The position numbers and the translations under genes are program-made. A stretch of 64,000 bases of DNA. It comes from Arthrobacter endolithicus. GTDB taxonomy: Bacteria > Actinomycetota > Actinomycetes > Actinomycetales > Micrococcaceae. The stretch covers positions 62,001 through 126,000 of the forward strand of contig NZ_JAPNLH010000001.1 of NCBI RefSeq assembly GCF_026627425.1, given 5' to 3'. Numbering within the stretch: position 1 is the stretch's first letter; each line of letters starts with the position of its first letter. The notes below the pieces were generated by a model. The model ran no database searches, was not told the origin of the DNA, and saw nothing but the letters and a program-made list of their open reading frames with translations. Positions 1 to 8,465 of this stretch are shown one piece after another.

Positions 1-15
1 GTGTAGCCTCATGCC

Positions 16-480
16 ATGACACCGCAAGAGCTGGCTAACCTCGCGCATTTGCGCCGGGCGCGGGACCTGATTGACCGGGAGTTCGCCCGCCCGCTGGACG
101 TTCCCACGATGGCCCGCCGTGCCTTGATGTCTCCGGCGCACTTCTCCCGCCAATTCCGTTCAGTCTACGGCGAGACGCCGTACAGCTATCTGATGACACG
201 GCGGATCGAGCGGGCCATGGCGCTGCTGCGCTCGGGCATGAGTGTGACCGACGCATGCATGGCTGTTGGCTGTACCTCGCTGGGTTCTTTTAGCTCCCGC
301 TTCGCCGGGATTACCGGTGAGTCGCCGAGCGCCTACCGTCTGCGGGAACATCACGCGGAGCTGTCCATGCCCGCGTGTGTTGCCAAGGTACGCACGCGGC
401 CGCTGCGCGTGGACCGAGCTTCAGCGGGCAGCAGCGAATTGAGCAGGATTGAAGAAGCAGCCCCGGCCGCTGCCGTCTAA
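16..480 (+). CDS. AraC-family transcriptional regulator (short, DNA-binding domain only)
   Basis: This 154-residue protein is almost entirely an AraC/XylS double helix-turn-helix domain. Residues about 10-110 carry the family pattern, including RALMSPAHFSRQFR and GCTSLGSFSSRF followed by GESPSAYR. There is no N-terminal ligand-binding domain, so an effector cannot be predicted. The start is the ATG at 16. The next gene, a VOC-fold protein, begins 10 bases after the stop. AraC plus VOC pairs are a recurring actinobacterial arrangement, so co-transcription is inferred. The C-terminal 40 residues look unstructured. Confidence 0.85.
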   Translation: MTPQELANLAHLRRARDLIDREFARPLDVPTMARRALMSPAHFSRQFRSVYGETPYSYLMTRRIERAMALLRSGMSVTDACMAVGCTSLGSFSSRFAGITGESPSAYRLREHHAELSMPACVAKVRTRPLRVDRASAGSSELSRIEEAAPAAAV

Positions 481-490
481 TGTTGGCCGC

Positions 491-901
491 ATGACAATTT
501 CCCTGCAGTTCTGCAATATCACCGTCAATGACGTGGACGAATCAGTTGCCTTTTACCGCGATGCGCTCGGCCTCCAGGTCCGTAACGACGTCGGCTCCGG
601 TGGCTTCCGATGGGTCACCCTCGGCAGCGCCAGCCAACCGGATGTGGAGATCGTGATCTCTGAACCGCATGCCGGCCGGTCCCGTGCCGATGGAGACACC
701 CTCCAGAAGTTGCTCACCAAGGGTGTGCTGCCGATGCTTGTGTTCCGCACCGATGATCTGGACGCGGCGTTCGAGAAGGCTCGGGAGTTCGGTGCGGAGG
801 TGATGCAGGAGCCGATCGCGCAGCCCTGGGGCCCAAGGGACTGCGCGTTCCGTGACCCGTCGGGCAACACCGTGCGGATATCGCAGGCACCCGCTGCATA
901 G
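491..901 (+). CDS. VOC-family (glyoxalase/bleomycin-resistance/dioxygenase fold) protein
   Basis: The 136-residue protein has two vicinal-oxygen-chelate halves: an N-terminal half with FCNITVNDVDESVAFYRDAL and a C-terminal half ending FRDPSGNTVRI. The frame is open back to a TTG at 449, but homologues begin at the ATG at 491 (MTISLQF), and the longer start would overlap the upstream AraC gene. No strong Shine-Dalgarno is visible before 491, so translation may be coupled to the upstream gene. Substrate is unknown; members include glyoxalases, dioxygenases and drug-binding proteins. Confidence 0.85.
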   Translation: MTISLQFCNITVNDVDESVAFYRDALGLQVRNDVGSGGFRWVTLGSASQPDVEIVISEPHAGRSRADGDTLQKLLTKGVLPMLVFRTDDLDAAFEKAREFGAEVMQEPIAQPWGPRDCAFRDPSGNTVRISQAPAA

Positions 902-943
902 CGGCTTCCTGCTTCAGCTCTTCAGCGGATTGTGGAGGATATC

Positions 944-1507
944 GTGGCAAGACTGATCTATACAGGCATCACCTCACTCGACGGCTACACCGCGGACCGG
1001 GACGGCAATTTTGACTGGAGCGCGCCGGACGAGGAAGTGCACACCTTCATCAACGACCTGGAACGCCCGATTGGAACGTACCTGTTGGGCCGGAGAATGT
1101 ATCAGATCATGACGTACTGGGAGGCTGTGCCGAATCTGCAGGACGAGCCACTATGCATTCAGGACTTTGCGGCGATCTGGGGCACGGCCGACAAAGTGGT
1201 CTTTTCCAGGACTCTGGACGCAGCGTCCAGCGCCAGAACACGGATCGAGCGCGACTTTGACCCGGAGATGGTCCGGCACCTGAAGGAGACGGCAGGAGCC
1301 GATATTTCAGTCGGCGGTCCCGAACTTGGCGGCCATGCGATCCGGGCCGGTCTGGTGGATGAGTATCGGCGGTTTATCACTCCTTGGGTGGTGGGAGGCG
1401 GCACACCGTTTTTACCTGACGACGTGGCGCTGCGGCTCCACCTGGTCGACGAACGCCGTTTCGCCAACGGTGTGGTCTACCTTCGCTACCTGGCCCCCGG
1501 ACTATGA
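944..1507 (+). CDS. Dihydrofolate reductase / RibD C-terminal family protein
   Basis: The protein resembles the RibD C-terminal/DHFR-like family: N-terminal TGITSLDGYTADRDG, LLGRRMYQ, and the glycine-rich ISVGGPELGGHAIRAGLVDEY near the NADPH site. The GTG at 944 was chosen because GGAGGA lies 4 bases upstream; the frame also has a GTG at 932, but that codon falls before the ribosome site. The product is about 187 residues, probably a cytosolic NAD(P)H-dependent reductase of unknown substrate. It converges with the DoxX gene and the two stops overlap by a few bases. Confidence 0.85.
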   Translation: MARLIYTGITSLDGYTADRDGNFDWSAPDEEVHTFINDLERPIGTYLLGRRMYQIMTYWEAVPNLQDEPLCIQDFAAIWGTADKVVFSRTLDAASSARTRIERDFDPEMVRHLKETAGADISVGGPELGGHAIRAGLVDEYRRFITPWVVGGGTPFLPDDVALRLHLVDERRFANGVVYLRYLAPGL

Positions 1508-2086
1508 TTCCGGGGCGATCGGGTCCGCGGATTTCCCCTCCACGGGAGCTATGGGATGCGCGGCCGCCGCGTCTGCGGCAAGCGCCTGACGACGACGATA
1601 GACCTGTCCGCCGATGGCAGCCGGGATTGCAGCCAAAGCGGCCACGCGCATCCATGGCCGGTCGAAAATTTGACCCGTGGCCGCGTCAAGAGAGGCACGG
1701 CCGGCTCCGCCGATGGTGAAAGAAGCGGCGGCGAGTCCGAGCACTGCGGGGTACTCGAACCCACCATTCGTGGCGAAGAAGCCGTTGGGCGCGTGGACGC
1801 TCGCGGCGACTCCCATGGTGATGGCCGCGACGGAGCCCGCGGCGGGAGTCGCCAGGCCAAGGGCCAGGGCAACACCCGCACCGGCTTCACCGAGCCCGGC
1901 CAGCACAGCACTCGGCGTGGCCGGGCGGAAGCCCATCGCATGCATGCCCTTGCTGGTGCCTTCGATGCCGCTGCCACCGAACCAGCCAAAGAGTTTTTGG
2001 GACCCATGGGCGACGAGCACGCCGCCCAGGGCGACGCGGAAAAGGGCTTGTGCTGCAGAGGCTGAAGGGCTGGTCTGGGTGCTCAT
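1502..2086 (-). CDS. DoxX-family membrane protein
   Basis: From the ATG at 2086 the product has 194 residues. It begins MSTQTSPSASAAQALFRVAL and then shows the DoxX signature GSQKLFGWFGG followed by three to four hydrophobic helices (for example GLGEAGAGVALALGLATP). The open frame extends to 2515 but that part is arginine/proline rich, unlike the family. AGAGAAG sits just upstream of the chosen start. DoxX proteins are small membrane proteins linked to redox stress and quinone-associated complexes; the exact role here is unknown. Confidence 0.85.
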   Translation of the reverse strand: MSTQTSPSASAAQALFRVALGGVLVAHGSQKLFGWFGGSGIEGTSKGMHAMGFRPATPSAVLAGLGEAGAGVALALGLATPAAGSVAAITMGVAASVHAPNGFFATNGGFEYPAVLGLAAASFTIGGAGRASLDAATGQIFDRPWMRVAALAAIPAAIGGQVYRRRQALAADAAAAHPIAPVEGKSADPIAPES

Positions 2087-2408
2087 GGAACTTCTCTTGT
2101 TGCTGGGGAATAGATGGTGCCAGCGGCCGGCCCGGACAGCAGCCGGTTCCCACTGCCAGATGTTGCCCATGGACGCTGAGGTTGTACCGACCGCGTGAGT
2201 GAAGACGCGGTGCGTGCCAAAGCGGTGCGGCTGAAGCGGTGGATCCAGCGCCAAGTCTTTCAGAAATATTTTAGCGCGGCTCGCAGCGCGATCAGCGTAT
2301 CCCTCCCGTGGCCGGCTGCCTTTGCGCTGCGGGCCACCCCTTGTTCGCGGGGCGCCTCTGTTCGGGGTGGCTCTGTTCGGGGTGGCAGACTCTGGGTAGG
2401 TTGGTCCT
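2087..2408. other. Intergenic region between divergent doxX and ligD-polymerase genes
   Basis: About 320 bases without a convincing gene. It must hold the divergent promoters, but no clear -35/-10 pair stands out. Near its right end lies a direct repeat of a 15-base unit (2356-2370 and 2371-2385, CTCTGTTCGGGGTGG). Confidence 0.6.
2356..2385. repeat. Two tandem copies of a 15-bp unit
   Basis: CTCTGTTCGGGGTGG occurs twice, back to back, 24 bases before the start of the LigD-polymerase gene. It is one of several short tandem repeats in this window that sit at gene boundaries. Confidence 0.85.
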
Positions 2409-3434
2409 ATGGCAAGCGAAGCAGTCATCCTTCCCGTCGGTGGCCCACACGGCGAACGCGAGGTGCGGATCTCCAGCCCACGGCGAATCCTGTGGCCGGA
2501 GCCCGGGATCTCCAAGCTGGATCTGGCTAACTATGTGGTGGCGGTAGGTGAGGCCTTCGTTACGGCGAACGGCGACAGACCGGTGTCGTTGCAGCGTTTT
2601 CCGGAAGGAATCGACGGGGAGCAGTTCTTCTCCAAAAACCCGCCGAAAGGTGCGCCGGAGTTTGTCCGGTCGGTGATGGTGGTCTACCCGAGTGCTCGAT
2701 CCCATCCACAGTTGGTGATCGATGAACCCGCTGTGGCCGTGTGGGCGGTACAGATGAATACCGTGGTCTTCCACCCCTGGGCCTCGCGGGCGGAGAATTC
2801 GGACAATCCGGACCAGCTGCGGATTGACCTGGATCCACAGCCTGGCACTGACTTTGATGACGCGATTCCCGTCGCGTTGGAGCTGAAGTCTGTGCTGGCG
2901 GAGGCGGGGCTGACGGCGTATGTCAAGACCTCCGGAAACCGGGGATTGCATATCTTTGCGCCGATCGAACCAGTGCATGAATTCCTGGAAGTACGCCATG
3001 CGGTGATCGCGGCAGCCCGGGAACTTCAGCGGCGGATGCCTGAGAAAGTCACAACGGCCTGGTGGAAAGAGGAGCGCGGGCAGCGGGTTTTCGTTGATTT
3101 CAACCAGGCGAACCGGGACCGAACGATGGCCGGTGCGTACAGCCCCCGTGCGCTGGCGCATGCGCCGGTCTCCTGCCCGCTGGAGTGGGATGAGCTGGAA
3201 TCGGCCAATCCACGGAATTACACCATTGCCACGGTGCCGGAGCGGCTCAAAAAAGTCGGGGATCCGTGGGCTGACATGCAGGCGCAGCTAGGCAGTATCG
3301 CGGCCTTGCTTGGCTGGTGGGACCGCGACGTTGCAGCCGGGCTGGGGGAACTTCCCTTCCCGCCAGACTATCCCAAAATGCCCGGGGAGCCGCCGCGGGT
3401 CCAGCCCAGCCGGGCCCGCAAGCCGGACGTGTAG
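2409..3434 (+). CDS. ligD: NHEJ DNA polymerase LigD, polymerase domain only
   Basis: This 341-residue protein matches the archaeo-eukaryotic-primase-like polymerase domain of bacterial LigD, which fills ends during non-homologous end joining. It shows LQRFPEGIDGEQFFSKNPP, the metal-binding DLDP (Asp140 and Asp142), and SGNRGLH (175-181) ending in the catalytic His. There is no nuclease or ligase domain, so this is the split form. The ligase is a separate convergent gene 91 bases downstream. GTAGGTTGG precedes the ATG at 2409. No Ku gene lies in the window. Confidence 0.93.
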   Translation: MASEAVILPVGGPHGEREVRISSPRRILWPEPGISKLDLANYVVAVGEAFVTANGDRPVSLQRFPEGIDGEQFFSKNPPKGAPEFVRSVMVVYPSARSHPQLVIDEPAVAVWAVQMNTVVFHPWASRAENSDNPDQLRIDLDPQPGTDFDDAIPVALELKSVLAEAGLTAYVKTSGNRGLHIFAPIEPVHEFLEVRHAVIAAARELQRRMPEKVTTAWWKEERGQRVFVDFNQANRDRTMAGAYSPRALAHAPVSCPLEWDELESANPRNYTIATVPERLKKVGDPWADMQAQLGSIAALLGWWDRDVAAGLGELPFPPDYPKMPGEPPRVQPSRARKPDV

Positions 3435-3525
3435 GTCGGCCTCGTAGGTCGAACTCGTCGGTAGTAGTCGTCGGGAAGGTCCTGGAGCAGAACGACGCCT
3501 CGGCCGGATGCGGGAAAAGGCTTCC

Positions 3526-4578
3526 CTAGACCAGCACCCGGTTCAGATCATAGGCAATGGGACGTTCCAACTGTGCAAAGGTGCAGGAACGTCCCTCGCG
3601 ATCCGGGCGCCAGCGGAAAAACTGCACCGTGTGCCGGAACCGTGAGCCCTCCATCTGGTCGTATCGCACCTCGGCCACCCGCTCGGGTCGGAGCCGCACG
3701 TAGGAAACGTCCTTGCTGCCGGAGAACCGGCTGCGCTCCGTTTCGCCCTTGACGATAGCGCCGTCGTCGTCCCGGAGGACCCACGGGGCGAGCTCATCGA
3801 TCAGCTCGAGCCGCCGGGCATCGCTGAACGCCGACGCGCCGCCCGCATTGCGCAGCTCGCCGTCGGCGTCGTAGAGACCGAGCAGCAGGGACCCGACGCC
3901 GCTGCCGCTTTTGTGGATCCGGTAGCCCAGTACCACCACATCCGCCGTTCGGTGGTGTTTGGTCTTGAGCATTAGCCGTTTGCCCGGGGCGTAGGCGGCG
4001 GCGAGGGGTTTGGCGACGACGCCGTCCAGCCCGGCGCCTTCGAAGTCGACCAGCCAGCGGCGGGCCAGGTCCACCTCCGTGGTGGTGCGGGTGAGATGGA
4101 TCGGATCACCCAGGCTGCCGGCCAGGGCTTCGAGGGCAGCCCGGCGCTCGCCGAAGGGCATCTGGAGGAGGCTGTCCGAGCCGCGGGCCAGGAGGTCGAA
4201 GGCGATGAAGATTGCCGGCGTCTCCTCGGCAAGCTTGTTCACCCGGCTGGCGGCCGGGTGGATGCGCTGCGACAGCGCCTCCCAGTCAAGGTGCTCCGCG
4301 CCGGGATTTCCACGGCGCAGCACGATTTCGCCGTCCAGCACGCACGGTTCCGGTAGGAGCCGGACGAATGCCGCCACCAGTTCGGGAAAGTAGCGGGTGA
4401 GCATCTTGGACCCGCGGCTGCCGATTTCCACCGTGTTGCCGTCGAAGTAGACGATTCCGCGGAAGCCGTCCCATTTCGGCTCATAGCTAAGGCCGCCGGT
4501 AACACTGTCCGGCTCTGGGACGTCGGCAATTGCCTTGGCGAGCATGGGCTGAACAGGGGACGCGACGGATGGTTCCAT
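3526..4578 (-). CDS. ATP-dependent DNA ligase (LigC / LigD ligase-domain type)
   Basis: A 350-residue ATP-dependent ligase. The nucleotidyl motif KWDGFR places the adenylated lysine at residue 35; SRGSKMLTRYFPEL, LDGEIVL, FIAFDLL, LDGVVAK and LMLKTKHHRTADVVV follow as motifs III to V. The C-terminal OB-fold (GSLLLGLYDADGELRNAGGASAF) is present. The start is the ATG at 4578; the frame is open to 4638 but without family-like residues. It converges on the ligD polymerase gene, so the pair probably forms a split NHEJ set. It could also act in other gap repair as a LigC enzyme. Confidence 0.93.
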   Translation of the reverse strand: MEPSVASPVQPMLAKAIADVPEPDSVTGGLSYEPKWDGFRGIVYFDGNTVEIGSRGSKMLTRYFPELVAAFVRLLPEPCVLDGEIVLRRGNPGAEHLDWEALSQRIHPAASRVNKLAEETPAIFIAFDLLARGSDSLLQMPFGERRAALEALAGSLGDPIHLTRTTTEVDLARRWLVDFEGAGLDGVVAKPLAAAYAPGKRLMLKTKHHRTADVVVLGYRIHKSGSGVGSLLLGLYDADGELRNAGGASAFSDARRLELIDELAPWVLRDDDGAIVKGETERSRFSGSKDVSYVRLRPERVAEVRYDQMEGSRFRHTVQFFRWRPDREGRSCTFAQLERPIAYDLNRVLV

Positions 4579-4640
4579 AGTCCGATCTTGCCTTAGCAGG
4601 CGGCCGGAGGGTAGGGGTCCGCCGGGGTCACACACCAACC

Positions 4641-4696
4641 GTCACCCAGCTAAGGCCACCCAGCTAAGGTCATCCAGCTAAGGTCATCCAGCTACT
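4641..4696. repeat. Four tandem copies of a 14-bp unit
   Basis: Units start at 4641, 4655, 4669 and 4683. They read GTCACCCAGCTAAG, GCCACCCAGCTAAG, GTCATCCAGCTAAG and GTCATCCAGCTACT, so copies differ by one to three bases. The array lies between the ligase start and the end of the next minus-strand gene and would be in the ligase upstream region. Confidence 0.9.
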
Positions 4697-4705
4697 GTGG
4701 TCCCG

Positions 4706-5335
4706 TTACTGAACGGCGAGTCCGGTCCGTGCCATGGCGTCCGCGTAGGCCACCTGCATTTCCTCAAGCCATTCGACCTGCTTGGTCGAAGAGCCACCGA
4801 AGGAACGGCCGCTGAGGGAGCGGACCTTGTAGGTTTTGAGTCCGCGGCGCCAGATCAACGGGTTCTGGGTCTTCAACAGCAAGCCGGCAAGCCGGTTGGC
4901 CTCGGTCCCATGGGCCACGATTGCCGATGCCCGGGGGATCAGGGCCAGGAGCTTCAGCAGGGGCTTAAGACCGGCAGAGATCTGATCCGGTGTCAGCTTC
5001 CCATTGGACTCACCGGGGGTAAACCAGGGGTACACATTCCAGGGCATGATGTATTCGGGCCGGAGCCCAATCTGCCACTGGACGCCCAGCAGCCGCCCGG
5101 CTGCGTCGTCGTCGCCGGCGGTAATGAAGCCCGACTCGTGCGCCGAACCGATGTTGGAGTGCAGACTCAGGATCCTGCACTCATCCACGTCGTGGATTGG
5201 GTCAACGTAGGAGACTTCGCTGCCCGGCTTGAGGTCCCGCAGCGAATCGCAGAGCTCGTTCACGGCGCCGATGTTGGGATCATAGCGACGGTTCAAGAGG
5301 TGGTCGTTCTGCGTTTCACGTGCCATGACTGTCAT
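4706..5335 (-). CDS. Uracil-DNA-glycosylase-like family protein
   Basis: The 209-residue cytosolic protein begins MTVMARETQND (an alternative start is the Met at residue 4). It contains IMPWNVYPWF, reminiscent of the active-site PWN segment of UDG-fold proteins, and IPRASAIVAHGTEANRL, reminiscent of the second conserved UDG strand with a His. It is recalled as a conserved actinobacterial protein, sometimes annotated uracil-DNA glycosylase. Activity is inferred from fold resemblance only. It follows the DNA ligase gene on the same strand, which fits a repair role. Confidence 0.5.
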   Translation of the reverse strand: MTVMARETQNDHLLNRRYDPNIGAVNELCDSLRDLKPGSEVSYVDPIHDVDECRILSLHSNIGSAHESGFITAGDDDAAGRLLGVQWQIGLRPEYIMPWNVYPWFTPGESNGKLTPDQISAGLKPLLKLLALIPRASAIVAHGTEANRLAGLLLKTQNPLIWRRGLKTYKVRSLSGRSFGGSSTKQVEWLEEMQVAYADAMARTGLAVQ

Positions 5336-5576
5336 CCGGTGCTGTTTCTCCTACAAAGGCGGGCGTGCGTGGTGCCGAGGGCGGGACTGCCGCTGCGGGC
5401 ACCCGTGGGTGCTGAATAGTTGGCGGTTCGAGCGCGGGAGCTGCGCGGCCCTAAGGCCTGCTTCTGTTACCTTCCGCGGCGGGCTCATTGTCCCGGCTGA
5501 CTGTATGCTCGATTTCCTCTATTCTACCGCAGTCCCTGGCGGACTGCCGCGCACGGCCGCCTTTAAGGTGCTTGAA

Positions 5577-6224
5577 TCAGACGGTTTCGGTGGCCAGGTT
5601 GTGGTCCAGCCGAGGCAAACGCCCGAGCCAGGCGTTCTCGCCCGGCTTGCCGATGTTGACCACCATGATCGTTTTACGGCTGGTGCCGGCATGGAAGTCC
5701 GCATCAATGGCGTCGGTATCGAAGCCGGCCATTGGACCCGCGGCCAGCCCCGCCGCCCGGACGGCCATGATGAAGTAGGCGGCCTGCATGTGGCCGTTGT
5801 TGCCGGCCATGGCGGTCCGGAGCGCCTCTTGACCGTCGAACATGGCTTTGCGCTCCGGCGCATGCGGGAAGAAGGTCGGGAAGTGCTCGTGCCAGTCAGT
5901 GTCCACGCTGAGGACGGCGACCATCGGAGCGGCAGCGGTTTTCGCGGCGTTGTTGCCGGCCATGTAGGAAACCAGGCGTTTCCGGGCTTCCGCCGAACGC
6001 ACCCAAGTGATCCGCAGGGGCTGGATATTCATCGCGGTCGGGCCCATTTTGGTGAGCTCGTAGATGGCGCGCATCTGCTCATCCGTCACCGGCTCATCCG
6101 TGAAAGTGTTGGCGGTGCGCGCTTGAAGGAAGAGTGCATCGGTGGCGGCGGCGTCCAGGATCAGTTCGGCGTGGACGTCCTCAGCGGGAAGATTGACGAC
6201 GGCGGCGGTGGTGTCGATGCTCAT
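5577..6224 (-). CDS. Nitroreductase-family protein, RutE/HadB-like (malonic semialdehyde reductase group)
   Basis: The protein is an FMN-dependent nitroreductase-fold oxidoreductase of about 215 residues. Features are ARTANTFTDEPVTDEQMRAI, the FMN-contacting GPTAMNIQPLRI and a C-terminal MVVNIGKPGENAW. This pattern matches the RutE/HadB subgroup, where RutE reduces malonic semialdehyde during uracil breakdown. No other rut genes lie nearby, so substrate is open. The ATG at 6224 was preferred over 6251 because MSIDTTAAV is the usual type of N-terminus. Confidence 0.82.
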   Translation of the reverse strand: MSIDTTAAVVNLPAEDVHAELILDAAATDALFLQARTANTFTDEPVTDEQMRAIYELTKMGPTAMNIQPLRITWVRSAEARKRLVSYMAGNNAAKTAAAPMVAVLSVDTDWHEHFPTFFPHAPERKAMFDGQEALRTAMAGNNGHMQAAYFIMAVRAAGLAAGPMAGFDTDAIDADFHAGTSRKTIMVVNIGKPGENAWLGRLPRLDHNLATETV

Positions 6225-6360
6225 GCGGGCGGCTTTCTGTAGGGGAGACAAATACTCTCCTCCGTGTAAGCGTCGTAGCCTGTGAAGTACTTCCCTGATC
6301 GGCAGTGTTTTTTGTCACAGGGGATATCTGTCACACCGCCAATTGCTCGGGGTTTGCAGT

Positions 6361-6822
6361 CTACGGTTCCGCGCGCGGCCAGGGGGTCTCTTCGAGCCGC
6401 TCGACGTCCTGATTGAACGCCCGCAGGAGTTCCATGAACCGGGTTTGCTTCTCTGCCGACCAGTCGCCCACCACGCGGTCCAGCCCTTCTTTATAAAGGG
6501 TGCGGGCGGCGATGAGCGCTTCCCGTCCGGACTCGGTCCAGGTGATGCGGCGAGCCACTTGGCTGGGGGAGCTTGCTGCATAACAAACGTATCCATGGCG
6601 CAATAGTCCGCCGACCTGGCGGTGGATCGTGGACGTGTCAAGGCCCAAGGCCCGCGAGAGCTCCTTCAGAGTCATCGGTTCAACCCGTTCCAAGCGGTTG
6701 AGCAGCACATAGGCGGATCGCTCCAGCATCGGCCCTTCGTAGTAATACGGGCGCAATTGATAGCGCGAAAGCAGCATGAGCTCGTACTGCATCTGCTCAA
6801 GTAACTCGTTGGATACCTTCAT
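6361..6822 (-). CDS. MarR-family transcriptional regulator
   Basis: A 153-residue winged-helix regulator. The recognition segment is MTLKELSRALGLDTSTIHRQVGGLLRHGYV and the wing includes ARRITWTESGREAL. It is divergent from an MFS exporter, with 139 bases between the genes carrying a perfect short dyad at 6905-6917. This is the usual arrangement for a MarR repressor that controls itself and a neighbouring efflux pump. The ligand is unknown. Confidence 0.9.
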   Translation of the reverse strand: MKVSNELLEQMQYELMLLSRYQLRPYYYEGPMLERSAYVLLNRLERVEPMTLKELSRALGLDTSTIHRQVGGLLRHGYVCYAASSPSQVARRITWTESGREALIAARTLYKEGLDRVVGDWSAEKQTRFMELLRAFNQDVERLEETPWPRAEP

Positions 6823-6904
6823 GATCCTCCCTGGGCCGCCTTGCTCTTCAGCTTATTCCAGTCCAACTGTGGACAAAACATATTTCATGTATGGTGCAAG
6901 TCTT

Positions 6905-6917
6905 TTGTACTATACAA
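6905..6917. promoter_or_regulatory. Candidate MarR operator between divergent marR and MFS genes
   Basis: TTGTA-CTA-TACAA is a perfect dyad with 5-base arms and 3-base centre. It overlaps an AT-rich TATACAAT that could be a -10 box for the MFS gene, which starts 45 bases downstream. Repression by promoter occlusion is inferred. Confidence 0.55.
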
Positions 6918-6961
6918 TAGATGAGATCAGTCCATCCTTTCCGCTCTCGTTCAGGACCCCC

Positions 6962-8413
6962 ATGACACATCGCCTTACGGCCGCTCACGCAAAATCTCCC
7001 TCTCCCCGACTGGCAGTTGCCGTCTTGGCTTTCGTGGGAATCGTCGTCTCGCTGATGCAGACCCTCGTGGTGCCGCTGATCCCGCAACTTCCCCTGCTGC
7101 TGCACACCTCGGCCTCCAATGCATCCTGGGTTATCACCGCCACGCTGCTGGCCGGGGCCGTCATCACCCCCATCGCCGGACGGCTGGGGGACATCTTTGG
7201 CAAGCGACGCATGCTCATCCTTTCCCTCGTTTCGCTGCTGGTGGGGTCCGTGCTCTGCGCGCTGACCGACTCGATGGGCATGATGCTGGTGGGCCGGATC
7301 CTGCAGGGTCTGGCGATGGGCGCCATTCCCTTGGGTATCAGCATCCTTCGGGACGAGCTGCCTCGTGAAAAAGTGGGCGGAGCCGTCGCCACCATGAGCG
7401 CCACCATGGGCGTGGGCGGGGCCATTGGTCTCCCCATTGCCGCGCTGATTGCACAAAGTGCGGATTGGCATGCCCTGTTCTGGGCATCCGCCGGCCTTGG
7501 GGCCCTCGCGCTGGTTTTGGTTGGCGCAATGCTGCCGGAGTCCCCCGTGCGCACACCTGCACGCTTTGACGGCGTGGGGGCCGTGGGTCTCGCCGCAGGC
7601 TTGACGGCCTTATTGCTGCCGATCACCAAGGGTGCGGATTGGGGTTGGGGCAGCCCGCTGACGCTGGGGCTCTTTGCCGCAGCCGTTGTCATTTTTGTCC
7701 TGTGGGGCGTTTTTGAGCTCCGGGTACAGTCGCCGCTGGTGGACCTGCGCGTCTCCGCCCGCCCCCGGGTTTTGTTCACAAACCTGGCGTCGATTGCGGT
7801 GGGCTTCGCCATGTATGCCATGACTTTGTCCTTCCCGCAGTTGTTGATGGCGCCGTCGGTCACTGGCTATGGGCTCGGCCTGACCATGGTGCAGGCCGGT
7901 CTGGCACTGGCCCCCGGCGGCCTGGTCATGATGCTGCTCTCGCCGGTCTCGGCACGCCTGACAGCGCTGCGCGGACCCAAAACGACGCTGCTGTTAGGTG
8001 GCGCTGTGATCGGTGCAGGCTACGTTCTGGCGTTCTTCCTCACCTCGGCTGTGTGGCAGATCATTGTTGCCTCGATGGTGATCGGAGCGGGGATCGGGCT
8101 GGCTTATGCCGCCATGCCCGCGTTGATCATGGGTGCGGTTCCGCAGGCGGAAACGGGTGCGGCCAATGGGCTCAATTCGCTGATGCGATCTGTGGGCACC
8201 TCCACCTCCGCGGCCGTGATGGGCGTAATTCTTGCCAATATGACCATGAATTTGGGGCCGGTGCGTGTCCCCACGATGGACGGCTTCCACCTCACGTTCC
8301 TGACAGCAGTTGGCGCTGCGCTGGCGTCAATCGTCCTGGCAGCCCTTATCCCGCGCCAACGCAGCACGCCACAGCTGCCGACGGAAGCGACCCGGGAAAT
8401 GGCCAACGCCTAG
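6962..8413 (+). CDS. MFS drug-efflux transporter, DHA2-like (14 membrane segments)
   Basis: From the ATG at 6962 the protein has 483 residues with about 14 hydrophobic helices, typical of DHA2-type proton/drug antiporters. The loop GRLGDIFGKRRMLI after helix 2 is MFS motif A; GRILQGLAMGAIPLGISI matches the family helix 4/5 region. The open frame begins earlier (6776), but that part overlaps the divergent regulator. The neighbouring MarR gene suggests drug-inducible expression. Exported compound unknown. Confidence 0.9.
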   Translation: MTHRLTAAHAKSPSPRLAVAVLAFVGIVVSLMQTLVVPLIPQLPLLLHTSASNASWVITATLLAGAVITPIAGRLGDIFGKRRMLILSLVSLLVGSVLCALTDSMGMMLVGRILQGLAMGAIPLGISILRDELPREKVGGAVATMSATMGVGGAIGLPIAALIAQSADWHALFWASAGLGALALVLVGAMLPESPVRTPARFDGVGAVGLAAGLTALLLPITKGADWGWGSPLTLGLFAAAVVIFVLWGVFELRVQSPLVDLRVSARPRVLFTNLASIAVGFAMYAMTLSFPQLLMAPSVTGYGLGLTMVQAGLALAPGGLVMMLLSPVSARLTALRGPKTTLLLGGAVIGAGYVLAFFLTSAVWQIIVASMVIGAGIGLAYAAMPALIMGAVPQAETGAANGLNSLMRSVGTSTSAAVMGVILANMTMNLGPVRVPTMDGFHLTFLTAVGAALASIVLAALIPRQRSTPQLPTEATREMANA

Positions 8414-8465
8414 CCGATCACTAGGGCGGGTTCACCGGTGCACGCGGCGGCCCCGGTGACGCACG

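Noticed and set aside
1556-2065. Long plus-strand frames over the doxX gene
   Set aside because: They are high-GC shadows of doxX, rich in Arg/Gly, with no family resemblance.
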